A DNA stretch of 64,000 nucleotides from Deltaproteobacteria bacterium (GCA_021801125.1 JAJYYI010000094.1:1-64000); one strand, 5' to 3'. Positions 42,576 to 52,388 are shown, counted from the stretch's first letter. The notes: generated from the sequence alone by a model not told the origin. Numbers and translations: made by a program.

Positions 42576-44474
42576 ATGTCTGTGCCTTCCGAGAGCGTCC
42601 CACCGCTGGTCCAGCCGGTGATCGGGAAGACGCCGGTTCGTGCCAAGCCAATCGTCGAACGTCCGCAAATAGTGATTCGCTTCGCGGGAGATTCGGGCGA
42701 TGGGATGCAGGTAACCGGGACCCAGTTCACCGCCGAATCAGCGCTGGCCGGAAACGATATTGCCACGCTGCCTGACTTTCCCGCCGAGATTCGCGCGCCA
42801 GCCGGAACGATCGCCGGTGTCAGCGGCTTTCAGCTTAACTTTTCGAGTCACGAGGTGTTCACGCCGGGCGATGAGCCGGATGTGCTCGTCGCGATGAACC
42901 CCGCGGCGCTCAAAGCGAATATCGGCGATTTGACGGCTAACGGCGTGTTGATTATCGACAAGGAGAGCTTTACCGAAGCGAACCTTAAGCGCGCCGGATT
43001 CGAGTCGAATCCGCTGACTGACGGCACGCTGGCGAAGTTCCAGGTCTTTCAGGTCGAGGTCGGCAAGCTCACCGCGCTCGCCCTTCGCGAACTGGGGTTG
43101 AATAATCGCGCGGTCAGTCGTTGCCGAAACTTTTTCGTCCTGGGGCTGGTTTCGTGGCTTTATCAGCGTCCCACCGAAAGGACGCTGGAGTGGATTAAGA
43201 GCCGGTTCAAGAAAACGCCCGAGGTGCTCGAAGCAAATCTCCGCGCTTTCAGGGCCGGATACAACTTCGGCGAAACCACCGAGATGTTCACCAGTGCGTA
43301 CAAGGTGCCGCCGGCGAGAATCGCGCCAGGTTTTTACCGCAACATAACAGGCAATGGCGCAACGGCACTCGGGTTTCTCGCCGCCAGCGTTAAATCGGGA
43401 TTGCCGCTGTTTTTGGGCTCTTATCCGATAACGCCGGCCAGCGACATCTTGCACGAACTGGCGACCTACAAAAACTTTCCGGTGTACACGTTCCAAGCCG
43501 AAGACGAAATTGCAGGGGTGTGTTCCGCGATCGGTGCGGCCTTCGGCGGCGCGATTGGCGTGACGACGACCTCGGGCCCAGGAATGAACCTGAAGGCCGA
43601 GGCTATTGGCCTTGCGGTAAAGGTCGAGCTGCCGATTGTGATCACCGATATTCAGCGGGCGGGTCCTTCCACCGGGATGCCGACCAAGCCGGAGCAAGCG
43701 GATTTGTTGATGGCGATGTTCGGGCGACACGGTGAATCGCCGTTGCCGGTCATTGCCGCTTCAACTCCGGCGGACTGCTTCAGTTGCGCGTACGAGGCGG
43801 TGCGTATCGCGGTGAAGTACATGACCCCGGTGGTTTTGCTGTGCGACGGCCATCTGGCTAACGGCGCCGAGCCGTGGCTGGTGCCGGACGCCTCGCAATT
43901 GGCGCCGATCAAAGTGGAATTCCGGACCGATCCCCAGGGTTTCCAGCCTTACCTTCGCGACGAACAGACGTTGTCGCGCCCGTGGGCGCTTCCAGGCACC
44001 CCCGGGCTGGAGCATCGAATCGGCGGCCTCGCCGCGGAGCATCCCACCGGCAATGTGAGCTACTCGCCGGCGAATAACGAGCTGATGGTGCGGATGAGGG
44101 CGCGCAAGGTCGCGGGAATCGCGCGCGAGATACCACCGACGGAAGTCTTCGGCGACGCTAACGGCGGCAAGGTCCTCGTCCTGGCGTGGGGGTCCACGTT
44201 CGGCACGGTGCGCCAGGCGGTGAGCGAGCTGCGCGCCAAGGGTAAGAGCGTGTCGCACGTCCACCTGCGCTATCTCAACCCGCTGCCGCCCGACCTTGGA
44301 GAAATTCTGCGGCGGTTCGAACGGGTGATGGTGGCGGAGATGAATTTGGGACAATTGCTCAGGTTGATCCGCGCCGAATTCCTGATCAACGCCGTGGGGT
44401 GCAACAAGGTCCAGGGACGGCCGTTCAAAATCTCGGAAATTACCAGCCGCGTGACGCGCCTGCTGGAGGAGTAA
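42576..44474 (+). CDS. korA: 2-oxoacid:ferredoxin oxidoreductase, fused gamma-alpha subunit
   Basis: VIRFAGDSGDGMQVTGTQFTAESALAGNDI; SYPITPASDILHELATYKNFPVYTFQAEDEIAG. Confidence 0.93.
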   Translation: MSVPSESVPPLVQPVIGKTPVRAKPIVERPQIVIRFAGDSGDGMQVTGTQFTAESALAGNDIATLPDFPAEIRAPAGTIAGVSGFQLNFSSHEVFTPGDEPDVLVAMNPAALKANIGDLTANGVLIIDKESFTEANLKRAGFESNPLTDGTLAKFQVFQVEVGKLTALALRELGLNNRAVSRCRNFFVLGLVSWLYQRPTERTLEWIKSRFKKTPEVLEANLRAFRAGYNFGETTEMFTSAYKVPPARIAPGFYRNITGNGATALGFLAASVKSGLPLFLGSYPITPASDILHELATYKNFPVYTFQAEDEIAGVCSAIGAAFGGAIGVTTTSGPGMNLKAEAIGLAVKVELPIVITDIQRAGPSTGMPTKPEQADLLMAMFGRHGESPLPVIAASTPADCFSCAYEAVRIAVKYMTPVVLLCDGHLANGAEPWLVPDASQLAPIKVEFRTDPQGFQPYLRDEQTLSRPWALPGTPGLEHRIGGLAAEHPTGNVSYSPANNELMVRMRARKVAGIAREIPPTEVFGDANGGKVLVLAWGSTFGTVRQAVSELRAKGKSVSHVHLRYLNPLPPDLGEILRRFERVMVAEMNLGQLLRLIRAEFLINAVGCNKVQGRPFKISEITSRVTRLLEE

Positions 44475-44480
44475 TTAGCA

Positions 44481-45479
44481 ATGGCGAGTGCGCTTAGCCG
44501 AAAGGACTTCGTCTCCGATCAGGAAGTGCGATGGTGCCCGGGATGTGGCGATTACGCGATTCTTGCTCAGGTGCAAAAAGTGTTGCCCGAGTTTGGAGTT
44601 GCGCGCGAAAACGTCGTGTTTATCTCAGGTATCGGATGCTCGAGCCGCTTCCCGTATTACATGAACACCTACGGCTTCCATACCATACACGGACGCGCCC
44701 CGGCGTTTGCCACCGGTCTTAAGGCTGTCCGCCCGGAGCTTGACGTTTGGGTGGTCACGGGCGACGGCGACGGGCTATCGATCGGCGGAAATCACCTCCT
44801 GCACGTCCTGCGCCGCAACGTGGACCTTCGCATACTCCTCTTCAACAATCGCATTTACGGTCTGACCAAGGGCCAATACTCGCCGACCTCGGAGATGGGC
44901 AAGGTTACCAAGTCCACTCCCTTTGGCTCGGTGGATTTCCCGTTCAATCCGGTTTCGGTCGCGCTGGGGGCCGGCGGCAGCTTCGTTGCCCGCGCGATCG
45001 ACGTTGAGCAAAAGCATCTCGGCGAAATGCTCAAACGAGCGCATGCCCATCGCGGGGCGGCGTTCGTCGAAATTTTGCAGAACTGCAATATCTTCAACGA
45101 CGGCGCTTTCAACGAGCTTACCGATAAGGCGCTTAAGGCCGACCATCAACTCGTCCTTGAGCATGGAAAGCCTTTGATCTTCGGGAAGAACCGGGACCGC
45201 GGAATACGGTTGCGTGGAATGACCGCCGAGGTTGTGCAGCTCGGCAACGGCGTAACCGAGCACGAGTTGCTCGTTCATGACGAGACCAACCTAACCCAGG
45301 CTTTCTTGCTCGCCGGCTTTGAGCCGCCGCTCCCCGCGCCGATCGGAGTTTTTTACTCCGCAACGCGTCCCACTTACGACGCAGCAATCAACCGACAGCT
45401 CACTGATGTGCGGACCAAGATAGGTAGCGGCGATCTTGATAAATTGCTTCGCAGCGGAGACACCTGGGCGGTACCCTAG
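44481..45479 (+). CDS. korB: 2-oxoacid:ferredoxin oxidoreductase, beta subunit
   Basis: VRWCPGCGDYAILAQVQKVLPE; GDGDGLSIGGNHLLHVLRRN; NNRIYGLTKGQYSPTSEMGK. Confidence 0.94.
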   Translation: MASALSRKDFVSDQEVRWCPGCGDYAILAQVQKVLPEFGVARENVVFISGIGCSSRFPYYMNTYGFHTIHGRAPAFATGLKAVRPELDVWVVTGDGDGLSIGGNHLLHVLRRNVDLRILLFNNRIYGLTKGQYSPTSEMGKVTKSTPFGSVDFPFNPVSVALGAGGSFVARAIDVEQKHLGEMLKRAHAHRGAAFVEILQNCNIFNDGAFNELTDKALKADHQLVLEHGKPLIFGKNRDRGIRLRGMTAEVVQLGNGVTEHELLVHDETNLTQAFLLAGFEPPLPAPIGVFYSATRPTYDAAINRQLTDVRTKIGSGDLDKLLRSGDTWAVP

Positions 45480-45482
45480 TGC

Positions 45483-45880
45483 TCTGTGGGTGGGCAAAAC
45501 TTCTAGGAGGAGGCTTATCCTCGACGGCGGTGCTGGTCCAGGGCGAACCCGTAACACGCTGCCCGGGTTCCACCGGCGAGGTTTAGCTGAGAGCCTACAG
45601 ACTGTGAGCGTGGCGATTCCTGGCGTGAGGGATCGCCGCGCATCCTCTTCTCGTAGGGAAACAAAGCTGCCACCCGAACCGCGCACGAATCCTTCGGCGG
45701 TTTCAACGTTCTCCCCGCCTGCGACCTCCGGCATCCCGGGCGTGTCCTGGAACTTAGACGGCCCGACATACTGTCCTTCGCCGGCGCCGTTACCCTGCGG
45801 GTTTCTCCCGACGGTAAAGCAGAACATGTGCCGCGCGGCGCTGCGATGCCCCGGACAGAGGCGGCAACGGAGCTTGCCTG
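45483..45880. ncRNA. Candidate large structured RNA, class unknown, strand undetermined
   Basis: Several perfect nested hairpins and a possible long-range closing helix; no convincing ORF (see finding). Confidence 0.4.
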
Positions 45881-45968
45881 ACGCCGCGCTTCGCCTTATT
45901 TTCGTTTTACGCGTCAAGGAATTATTTTCATTGGACCCTAGTTTCCCCGTGCTTTTTGTGCCGTTGTA

Positions 45969-47294
45969 ATGGGAGCGGGAACAAGCGGAGTGAACGAGCA
46001 AAGCAGCCTCCGGCAGCCCATGGACGAGTCCAAAGAATCCGTCGCGGCGATGGGGCGAGGAAGTTCGAATGACCGTGAGACGCGTTTAGCATTGCGCTTT
46101 GCAGGATGGTCGGTGGCCATGTTGCCGCTGATCGCGACGGGGGCCGTTCTGGACAACGCCGCTCACGCGGCGTCCGGCGCAAGCGTGGTAACGATTGCCG
46201 GGCTGCAAGCTGCGGCGGTACTCGGCATTGTGGCATTGACAATGCGATGCGGGAACGGCCGGACCCTGAGTCGCGGTGCGTTCGGCGCTTTGGTTTGGCT
46301 GAGCGCCGGATGGGTGTGGCAGGCGATCGAGGTGGGCTGGCTTGGCGGGCTCGCCGTAGTGTTGTTCGCCGCGCAGGTTAGCAGCGGAATGCTCCTGCCG
46401 TGGACTCGCCTATGGCAGGAGTTGGTTGCCGCGTCGGCGGTTGTCGCATTCCTCGTGGCGGCGTTCGCGTCCGGGGTTTGGTGGACTGGCGCCATAGGCC
46501 TGCTGGGGTGGGTTCTCTTTGGAGGCGCGCTCGGATGGGCTTTGCTGGTGACGCTGCGCGGAGGCGAGGAGCATGAAGCAATCTTTGGCCAACGTGATCG
46601 CACCTTCATGGAAAGGTTGGTCCACGAAATAAGGTCGCCCGCCGGAGCGATCAGCATGCGAGTCGAATTACTTCGCGACCAGGTGTCGGATGCCAAGACA
46701 TTGAGCGCGCTGGAAGCGATCGGAGCTGCGGCGCTGCGCATTCTGAGCCTTACCGATAACCTATGTGACGCCTTTCAGATCGAGGCCGGGGATATCCGAT
46801 CGCGGCCGCGATCGGTGGATCTGAATGCCGTGGTTGAGGGCACGGCGGCGGAGCTTGCGGCTGCGGCGCGCAATCGACAAATCCAGGTGGAAATGGCGCT
46901 CGATCCGTCAAGACCTCAGCTTGACGTTGACCCGCGCCATCTTAAGCGCGTGACCGCAAACCTGCTCGATAACGCGGTCAAGTTCACCCCGATGGGCGGA
47001 CGCGTGACGGTCAGCACGACCGCTTCGTCGCCATGGGTCAAAATAGCCTTTAAGGACAGCGGCCCGGGCATTGATACGCGCCAAGGGGCGACGCTGTTTG
47101 CGCCGCCGAAGCTGGGGGCAAAGCAGCGCCGAGCAGGTGGGCTGGGTTTGTTCGTTGCCAAGACGATGACAGAGCTTTGCGGCGGCACGATCCTAGTGGA
47201 GAGCACGCCCGGCCATGGCGCGACTTTCACCGTGGTCATTCCTCAGGAAGGGAAACCGGCCGCGAGCCGGCAGCCCGGCGGCGGTGGAAATTGA
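45969..47294 (+). CDS. Membrane sensor histidine kinase
   Basis: Multiple TM segments; ERLVHEIRSPAGAISMRVELLRDQ; LLDNAVKFTPMGG; AGGLGLFVAKTMTELCGG. Confidence 0.92.
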   Translation: MGAGTSGVNEQSSLRQPMDESKESVAAMGRGSSNDRETRLALRFAGWSVAMLPLIATGAVLDNAAHAASGASVVTIAGLQAAAVLGIVALTMRCGNGRTLSRGAFGALVWLSAGWVWQAIEVGWLGGLAVVLFAAQVSSGMLLPWTRLWQELVAASAVVAFLVAAFASGVWWTGAIGLLGWVLFGGALGWALLVTLRGGEEHEAIFGQRDRTFMERLVHEIRSPAGAISMRVELLRDQVSDAKTLSALEAIGAAALRILSLTDNLCDAFQIEAGDIRSRPRSVDLNAVVEGTAAELAAAARNRQIQVEMALDPSRPQLDVDPRHLKRVTANLLDNAVKFTPMGGRVTVSTTASSPWVKIAFKDSGPGIDTRQGATLFAPPKLGAKQRRAGGLGLFVAKTMTELCGGTILVESTPGHGATFTVVIPQEGKPAASRQPGGGGN

Positions 47295-47478
47295 AGCTCG
47301 TGCTCGCTAACGATCTAGGGACACAAAACCGTGCGCCTTGGCGTCCCTCTTGCGGCTTTTGATCCAAGCGAACGCTCGTACCGTGCCTCCGCGGGCAAGG
47401 GGTAAACTCGAGGCGGCGCGCTTTATGGGCCTGCAGCCTGCTCTGTTTTGTTGACACGCACTATCAAGATGGGGCGCC

Positions 47479-48216
47479 TCAAAAGCGGGCGTACTTGAAA
47501 ATACGCTCCGGAATCGCGCGCACCACGGCCATCACCGGCCGCCAAAACCAGGGCACGTAGACAACTTCAGCTCGCCGCCGCCAGGCTGAGTAAATTCCCC
47601 GCGCGGCCGTTGTCGGCGACACCGCTAGCAGTGAGCGTCCGCGCCCGTAGGTCATCGGCGTGTCAACCAAACCGAGCTTGACCGTCATGATATGAACGCC
47701 GGAGCGCGCCATATGTGCACGTAGCCCCTGTGTGAAAAGCGCGAGGCCGCCTTTGGCGGAGCCGTATACATAATTGCCGGCTCGGCCGCGCTCTCCGGCA
47801 ACCGAACCGAGGACGATGATAAATCCTGAGCGTTGGATGCCCAGATAGTTGGCGACCTCGGTGAGAATTGAGGCCGCCGCGGTGAAGTTTTCAGTCACTA
47901 GGTCACGCGCGTAGGCCGCGTCCCGTGCCGCGTTAAAATGCTCGCCGAGCGTGCCGAAGCATAGCGCAACCCCGTCGAGGCCACCGAGTTCGCGGGCTGC
48001 GTGGCTGATCAGTTCGGTGTGGCGCGCGTAGCCCGTTGCTTCGAAAGAGCCGGAACGAACCAGCCCGGCCCCGCGTATGTTCAGGTCGGCCGCCACGCGG
48101 GCGGCCTCATCGGCGTCGCGTGCCGCCAGATAAAGCGCGGCCCCGTCGCGGGCGAAACACAACGCCAGGGCGCGCGCGATGCTGGAAGTGGCGCCGAGGA
48201 ACAGGACCCGCTTCAC
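47479..48216 (-). CDS. Short-chain dehydrogenase, DprE2-like
   Basis: LFLGATSSIARALALCFARDGAALYLAARD; YVYGSAKGGLALFTQGLRAHM; overlaps DprE1-like gene by 4 bp. Confidence 0.82.
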   Translation of the reverse strand: MKRVLFLGATSSIARALALCFARDGAALYLAARDADEAARVAADLNIRGAGLVRSGSFEATGYARHTELISHAARELGGLDGVALCFGTLGEHFNAARDAAYARDLVTENFTAAASILTEVANYLGIQRSGFIIVLGSVAGERGRAGNYVYGSAKGGLALFTQGLRAHMARSGVHIMTVKLGLVDTPMTYGRGRSLLAVSPTTAARGIYSAWRRRAEVVYVPWFWRPVMAVVRAIPERIFKYARF

Positions 48217-49703
48217 CGCGGCAACGCTCCGCAGGCGTCGGCCCGTCCCGAGTCGAGGTTGAGTCGGCGCGAAAGCTGAGATGAAAAGATACGGTCCGGA
48301 TCAGCCGACAACTTGATCGCGCGCCACTGCGCCAGATTCGGATACATCTGATGCACCAGCTCTGCCTGCGCGAAGGCGTCCTTCGCAAGGTAAATCCGTC
48401 CGCCGCGCTTCAGCACTATCCGGTCGAGGCGATTCAACAACTCCGCCAAACCCGTTTGCACGGCGAAATCCATCGCGAGCGTGTAACCGGGCATGGGGAA
48501 TGAGAGCATCCCTTGTTGCTCACCGAACCGTTTAAGCACCGCTAAAGAAGCTGGTATGCGGCTGCGCCTGAGTTCCTCCATTGTCTCGATTAGTCCGTCC
48601 CTGCCCTCAGCCACCGGCATCACGCATTGATGCTGGGTGAAGCCGCGACGACCGTACAAGCGGTTCCAGTTGCCGAGCCGGTCGAGCGGATAGAAGAACT
48701 GCTCTAGGTCCACGATGCGGCGGCGCTCGCCGCGTCGGTGAAGCAGATGATAGAGCGCGCTGAAGCTGCGCATCGTCCACGGATTGAGAACGAACTGCGG
48801 CAGGTCAAACGGTAAGTTGAGCCTGCGCCTCTGCTCGACGATTAAAGGATGGCCTCCGATAAATCGCCTGACGCGATCAGCCGGGGCGAAATTGGCGAAC
48901 ATCGCGATCGAGCGACCGAGATTTCTCGGCCCGGCGGCGCAATCAACCCAAGCCACGGAGAATTGGTAGCGCTGGTCGTGTTCGGCGAAAGTCTCGAGTA
49001 CGTGGTCGATGCTCGGCAAGGCGAAGGATTCGCACTCCAGATAGGCGCTCTCAATCCGCTTGAGCTTGAACTCGATCTCGAGGATGACACCGGTGAGACC
49101 CATTCCTCCGAGCGTGGCCCAGAATAGGTCGGAATTTTCCTGCCGGCTGCATCGCTTGATCTCGCCCCTGGGCCCCATCAGCGCGAACTCGACCACGTGT
49201 TTGGAGAAAGAAGAGTCGCGATGGTGGTTCTTGCCGTGGATATCAGCGGCCAGCGCGCCCCCGAGGGTAACGAACTTGGTTCCGGGAGTGACGGGCGGGA
49301 AAAACCCGCGTGGCACGAAGGTCTGCAACAGCTCCGCGAACGATACACCAGCCTCGCACCGAAGGACGCCGCTTTGCGAATCGAAAGCCAGCATCCGGTT
49401 GAGACGGGTAAGATCAATCAGGCTGCCGCCGCCGTTGATTGCGGCGTCACCATACGCGCGTCCCAGTCCGCGCGCGAGCACAGGCTTGGAAGCGTTGGCC
49501 AATGCCGCACTTAGCGCAGACAATTTTTCCGGCCGCCAGACTTGGGCCGTGCTTCGCGGATATCGCCCCCAGCCCGTGACGGTCAGCCGTGAGGCGCCGC
49601 GCTCGGCAAGCTCGCGAGGCGGTATATGTTGCGCCAGCTCGGCCGACATCGTCTCAAGTGAGCTTCGTCGCGAGCGCGCCGATTTGTTCGCGCTTCTTTG
49701 CAC
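48213..49703 (-). CDS. FAD-linked oxidase, DprE1-like
   Basis: VTGWGRYPRSTAQVWRPEK; GLGRAYGDAAINGGGSLIDLTRLNRML; TPGTKFVTLGGALAADIHGKNHHRDSSFSKHV. Confidence 0.85.
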   Translation of the reverse strand: MQRSANKSARSRRSSLETMSAELAQHIPPRELAERGASRLTVTGWGRYPRSTAQVWRPEKLSALSAALANASKPVLARGLGRAYGDAAINGGGSLIDLTRLNRMLAFDSQSGVLRCEAGVSFAELLQTFVPRGFFPPVTPGTKFVTLGGALAADIHGKNHHRDSSFSKHVVEFALMGPRGEIKRCSRQENSDLFWATLGGMGLTGVILEIEFKLKRIESAYLECESFALPSIDHVLETFAEHDQRYQFSVAWVDCAAGPRNLGRSIAMFANFAPADRVRRFIGGHPLIVEQRRRLNLPFDLPQFVLNPWTMRSFSALYHLLHRRGERRRIVDLEQFFYPLDRLGNWNRLYGRRGFTQHQCVMPVAEGRDGLIETMEELRRSRIPASLAVLKRFGEQQGMLSFPMPGYTLAMDFAVQTGLAELLNRLDRIVLKRGGRIYLAKDAFAQAELVHQMYPNLAQWRAIKLSADPDRIFSSQLSRRLNLDSGRADACGALPR

Positions 49704-49760
49704 CGCAGAGCATGCGGAGCAAAACTGGAGGCAGGGAGTCTTTCGCCGAAGCCACGAAGC

Positions 49761-50951
49761 TCACCCTTTGGGCAGGCCGAGGACGCGCTCGCCGATAATG
49801 TTGCGCTGGATCTCGCTGGTTCCGCCCGCGATTGTGAGCGCACGCGAAGCTAGGGCGCGGTAGCTCCAGATGCCTCCGTCGACAGCGCCCGGCGCCCCGT
49901 ATTCGAGTTGGGCAAAGGACCCGAGCAGTTCGAGAGCGAACTGGCTGATCCGCAAGTTAAGCTCGCTTGCGGCAAGCTTGAGCACCGACCCCTCAGGACC
50001 CGGCGGCAGACCCTTGAGCTGGCGCGTGAGCTGTCGGTAAACGGTGTACCTCAGCGCCTCGGCCTCGCAGGCAAAGCGCGCAACAGTCTGGCGCACGCTC
50101 GAATCCTCCCAGGCGTTTGCTCCGTTGCGCTCGACCGACTGGGCTAGCGCGATCAACTCCCTCACAAGGCCAAGCATGTTTGCTCGCTCGCCAATTCCCG
50201 CGCGCTCGAACATCAAAGTCCCGATAGCGACGCTCCAGCCCTGATTTTTTCCGCCCACAAGGTTTTGCCGAGGCACCTTGACGTCTTGAAAGAAGATCTC
50301 GTTGAAACCTTTTGCCCCGCTCATCTGGACCAGCGGCCGCACGCTCACGCCCAGACTGTGCATGTCAACCAGAAGGTAGCTTAGACCCTGATGCTTGGGA
50401 GCGCTGGGATCGGTGCGAACGAGAAGAATGCACCAGTCGGCGCGATGCCCATCCGAGGTCCAAACTTTTTGTCCGTTTACGACAAAATAGTCCCCCTCTT
50501 CAACGGCGCGCGTCTGTAAGGACGCGACGTCGGAGCCGGCGTTCGGCTCGGAGTATCCCTGGCACCAGATCTCCTCGGCGGAAAGAATTTTTGGAATATA
50601 GCGTTTTTTCTGCTCTTCGGTGCCGAACTGCATTAATGTCGGGCCAACCAGCATGATGCCCATCGTGTTGACCAGACGCGGAGCGCGTGCCGCGGCTAAC
50701 TCTTCGTGGTAGATCAGCGATTGGGTAAGGCTGGCGCCTCGACCTCCGTACTCTTTGGGCCAACTAATCCCGACCCATCCTGCGGCGTGCATCTTGCGAT
50801 GCCACTCAAGGCGTGCGCGGTAGCCCTCCTCGGTCTCGTCGCGCATCGGATCGATCCGTGACGCGCGCTCTTGCGCCGGCAGGTTCGCTTCCAACCAGCT
50901 TCTGAATTCGCGCCGAAATTCCTCATCCTCGACGCTATAAGTGAAGTCCAC
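49761..50951 (-). CDS. Acyl-CoA dehydrogenase
   Basis: WCQGYSEPNAGSDVASLQTRAVEEGDYFVVNGQKVWTSDGHRADWCILLVRT; AGGTSEIQRNIIGERVLGLPKG. Confidence 0.95.
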   Translation of the reverse strand: MDFTYSVEDEEFRREFRSWLEANLPAQERASRIDPMRDETEEGYRARLEWHRKMHAAGWVGISWPKEYGGRGASLTQSLIYHEELAAARAPRLVNTMGIMLVGPTLMQFGTEEQKKRYIPKILSAEEIWCQGYSEPNAGSDVASLQTRAVEEGDYFVVNGQKVWTSDGHRADWCILLVRTDPSAPKHQGLSYLLVDMHSLGVSVRPLVQMSGAKGFNEIFFQDVKVPRQNLVGGKNQGWSVAIGTLMFERAGIGERANMLGLVRELIALAQSVERNGANAWEDSSVRQTVARFACEAEALRYTVYRQLTRQLKGLPPGPEGSVLKLAASELNLRISQFALELLGSFAQLEYGAPGAVDGGIWSYRALASRALTIAGGTSEIQRNIIGERVLGLPKG

Positions 50952-51099
50952 GGTTTATCTCCCTGTAGCGGGACGGCAACAGCCCCAAGCATGAGCCTTG
51001 CAAGAGATCATGGTCAGCTAGGGCGGGAACATTTAAGACAAAATATCTGGATATCTAGATTAGATAGACCACCGGAGGACGTGTTGGCAACCAAAGGCC

Positions 51100-51141
51100 G
51101 CGGATTATTCAGTGTTCAGCGCGGATTATTCTGTGTTCAGA
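51100..51141. repeat. Two tandem 21-bp direct repeats
   Basis: GCGGATTATTCAGTGTTCAGC / GCGGATTATTCTGTGTTCAGA (2 mismatches). Confidence 0.9.
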
Positions 51142-51761
51142 CGGAGAGGCTGTCGATGGTGGAGTGGGCCACAGAGCCCGTAACCACGATTGCGGCGATT
51201 TGTCGGAGAATTTTCGAGCAGGGGTTCTGTGGATGCGGATGCTCTAGGTTTGAATGTCCGGTGACCTTTTATCTTTGAAGAAGCCGTGCGCAGATCGACG
51301 CAAAGAGTCCGCGCGGAGGCTGCGCTCGCGTCGAATCAGGCTCAACCGAGGCCGAACCAGCCACGATCGTGGCATTTTGCCACTGCCATTTCTCGATCGG
51401 CCAATACATCCTATAATAGGGGTTTCTCGACGTATACCGCAAAGGACAACTGCATCTTCGACTGTGCCGAGATCGCTGCCGTTGGTGTTTGGTCTGCTTA
51501 CCGCCGATCCAGCATTTTTTTATTGCGTCAAGGACGAACCATCGCAACGACCCTTCAGGATGGCCGGGACCGCGCCCGTGAGAGGCGATTTTCCTGAGCA
51601 CACGCCAGTTGATTTTCTCGCGTATCCGGAGCGCTTCAGGTTTTCCTGGCTCAGGAGGCAAATAATTGGCCCTTCAGGCGTGGTCGGGCTTCGCCTTGCG
51701 CAAGAGATTTGGTAACTGTCGGATACGTCTGAAGAAACGCTGAGTTTGGGCGCCACCTAAG

Positions 51762-52388
51762 ATGCTTCACTTTCTAAATCCGAGTTATGTCGCGTCGTGG
51801 ATCGCGACGTGGGGCTATCTAGGGATCGCCGTGTTCGTCTTTGTCGGCAATCTCGGCGTTCCTGTTCCGGAAGAGACAGTGGTCCTGGCTGCCGGCTTCC
51901 TGGCCGGACGCGGCCTGCTCGATCCGCGTCTAGTGCTGGCGGTGGTGCTATTCAGCGCGATAAGTGGGGACAGCTTTGGTTACCTAATCGGGCGCACCGG
52001 CGGGCAGCATCTGCTGGAGCAATTGGGCCAGCGCTTCAGGTTCGTGGTTCGCCGCCATCGCCGCTTCAAGCAGTTCTTCGCGGCGCATGGTAATAAGACC
52101 GTGTTTTTCGCGCGCTTCGTTCCGGGCTTGCGCTTCATGGCCGGACCTATGGCGGGGGCGGCAGGCATGCGGTTTTGGCGGTTTCTGGGGTGGAATGTGA
52201 GCGGTGCAACGGTGTGGTGCGCTGTGATGGTCACGATCGGTTACCTGGTCGGCGACGAATGGGAAAAGGTGGCGCATCTGATTCATCGGGCCGGCGGTCT
52301 GCTGCTCGCGGGTCTTTTGGTGTCGGTGGTCGTCCTGACCTTTTGGTGGCGCGAGCGCGCCCGGTCCGCGCGCCGCGTCGAGCTTTAA
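51762..52388 (+). CDS. DedA-family membrane protein
   Basis: FVFVGNLGVPVPEETVVLAAGFLAGRG; GDSFGYLIGRTGG; FFARFVPGLRFMAGPMAGAAGM. Confidence 0.92.
   Translation: MLHFLNPSYVASWIATWGYLGIAVFVFVGNLGVPVPEETVVLAAGFLAGRGLLDPRLVLAVVLFSAISGDSFGYLIGRTGGQHLLEQLGQRFRFVVRRHRRFKQFFAAHGNKTVFFARFVPGLRFMAGPMAGAAGMRFWRFLGWNVSGATVWCAVMVTIGYLVGDEWEKVAHLIHRAGGLLLAGLLVSVVVLTFWWRERARSARRVEL

Noticed and set aside
42738-43730. 330-aa minus-strand ORF opposite korA
   Set aside because: Antisense shadow, R/H-rich; korA is clear.
45480-45905. RNase P, tmRNA, SRP, 6S or cobalamin riboswitch identity for the structured region
   Set aside because: Signature cores (e.g. GAGGAAAGTCC for RNase P, the tRNA-like ends of tmRNA, GGAAGCAGCC of SRP) were not found on either strand.
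45436-45969. 177-aa plus ORF (and 45291-46001 minus ORF) in the korB-kinase gap
   Set aside because: Starts inside korB, P/R/S-rich, no motif; RNA secondary structure explains the region better.
49060-49863. 267-aa plus-strand ORF opposite the DprE1-like gene
   Set aside because: Shadow ORF with R/S/P-biased composition.
51254-51715. 153-aa plus ORF and overlapping minus ORF upstream of dedA
   Set aside because: No recognisable domain and Arg/Pro/Ser bias; more likely regulatory DNA.
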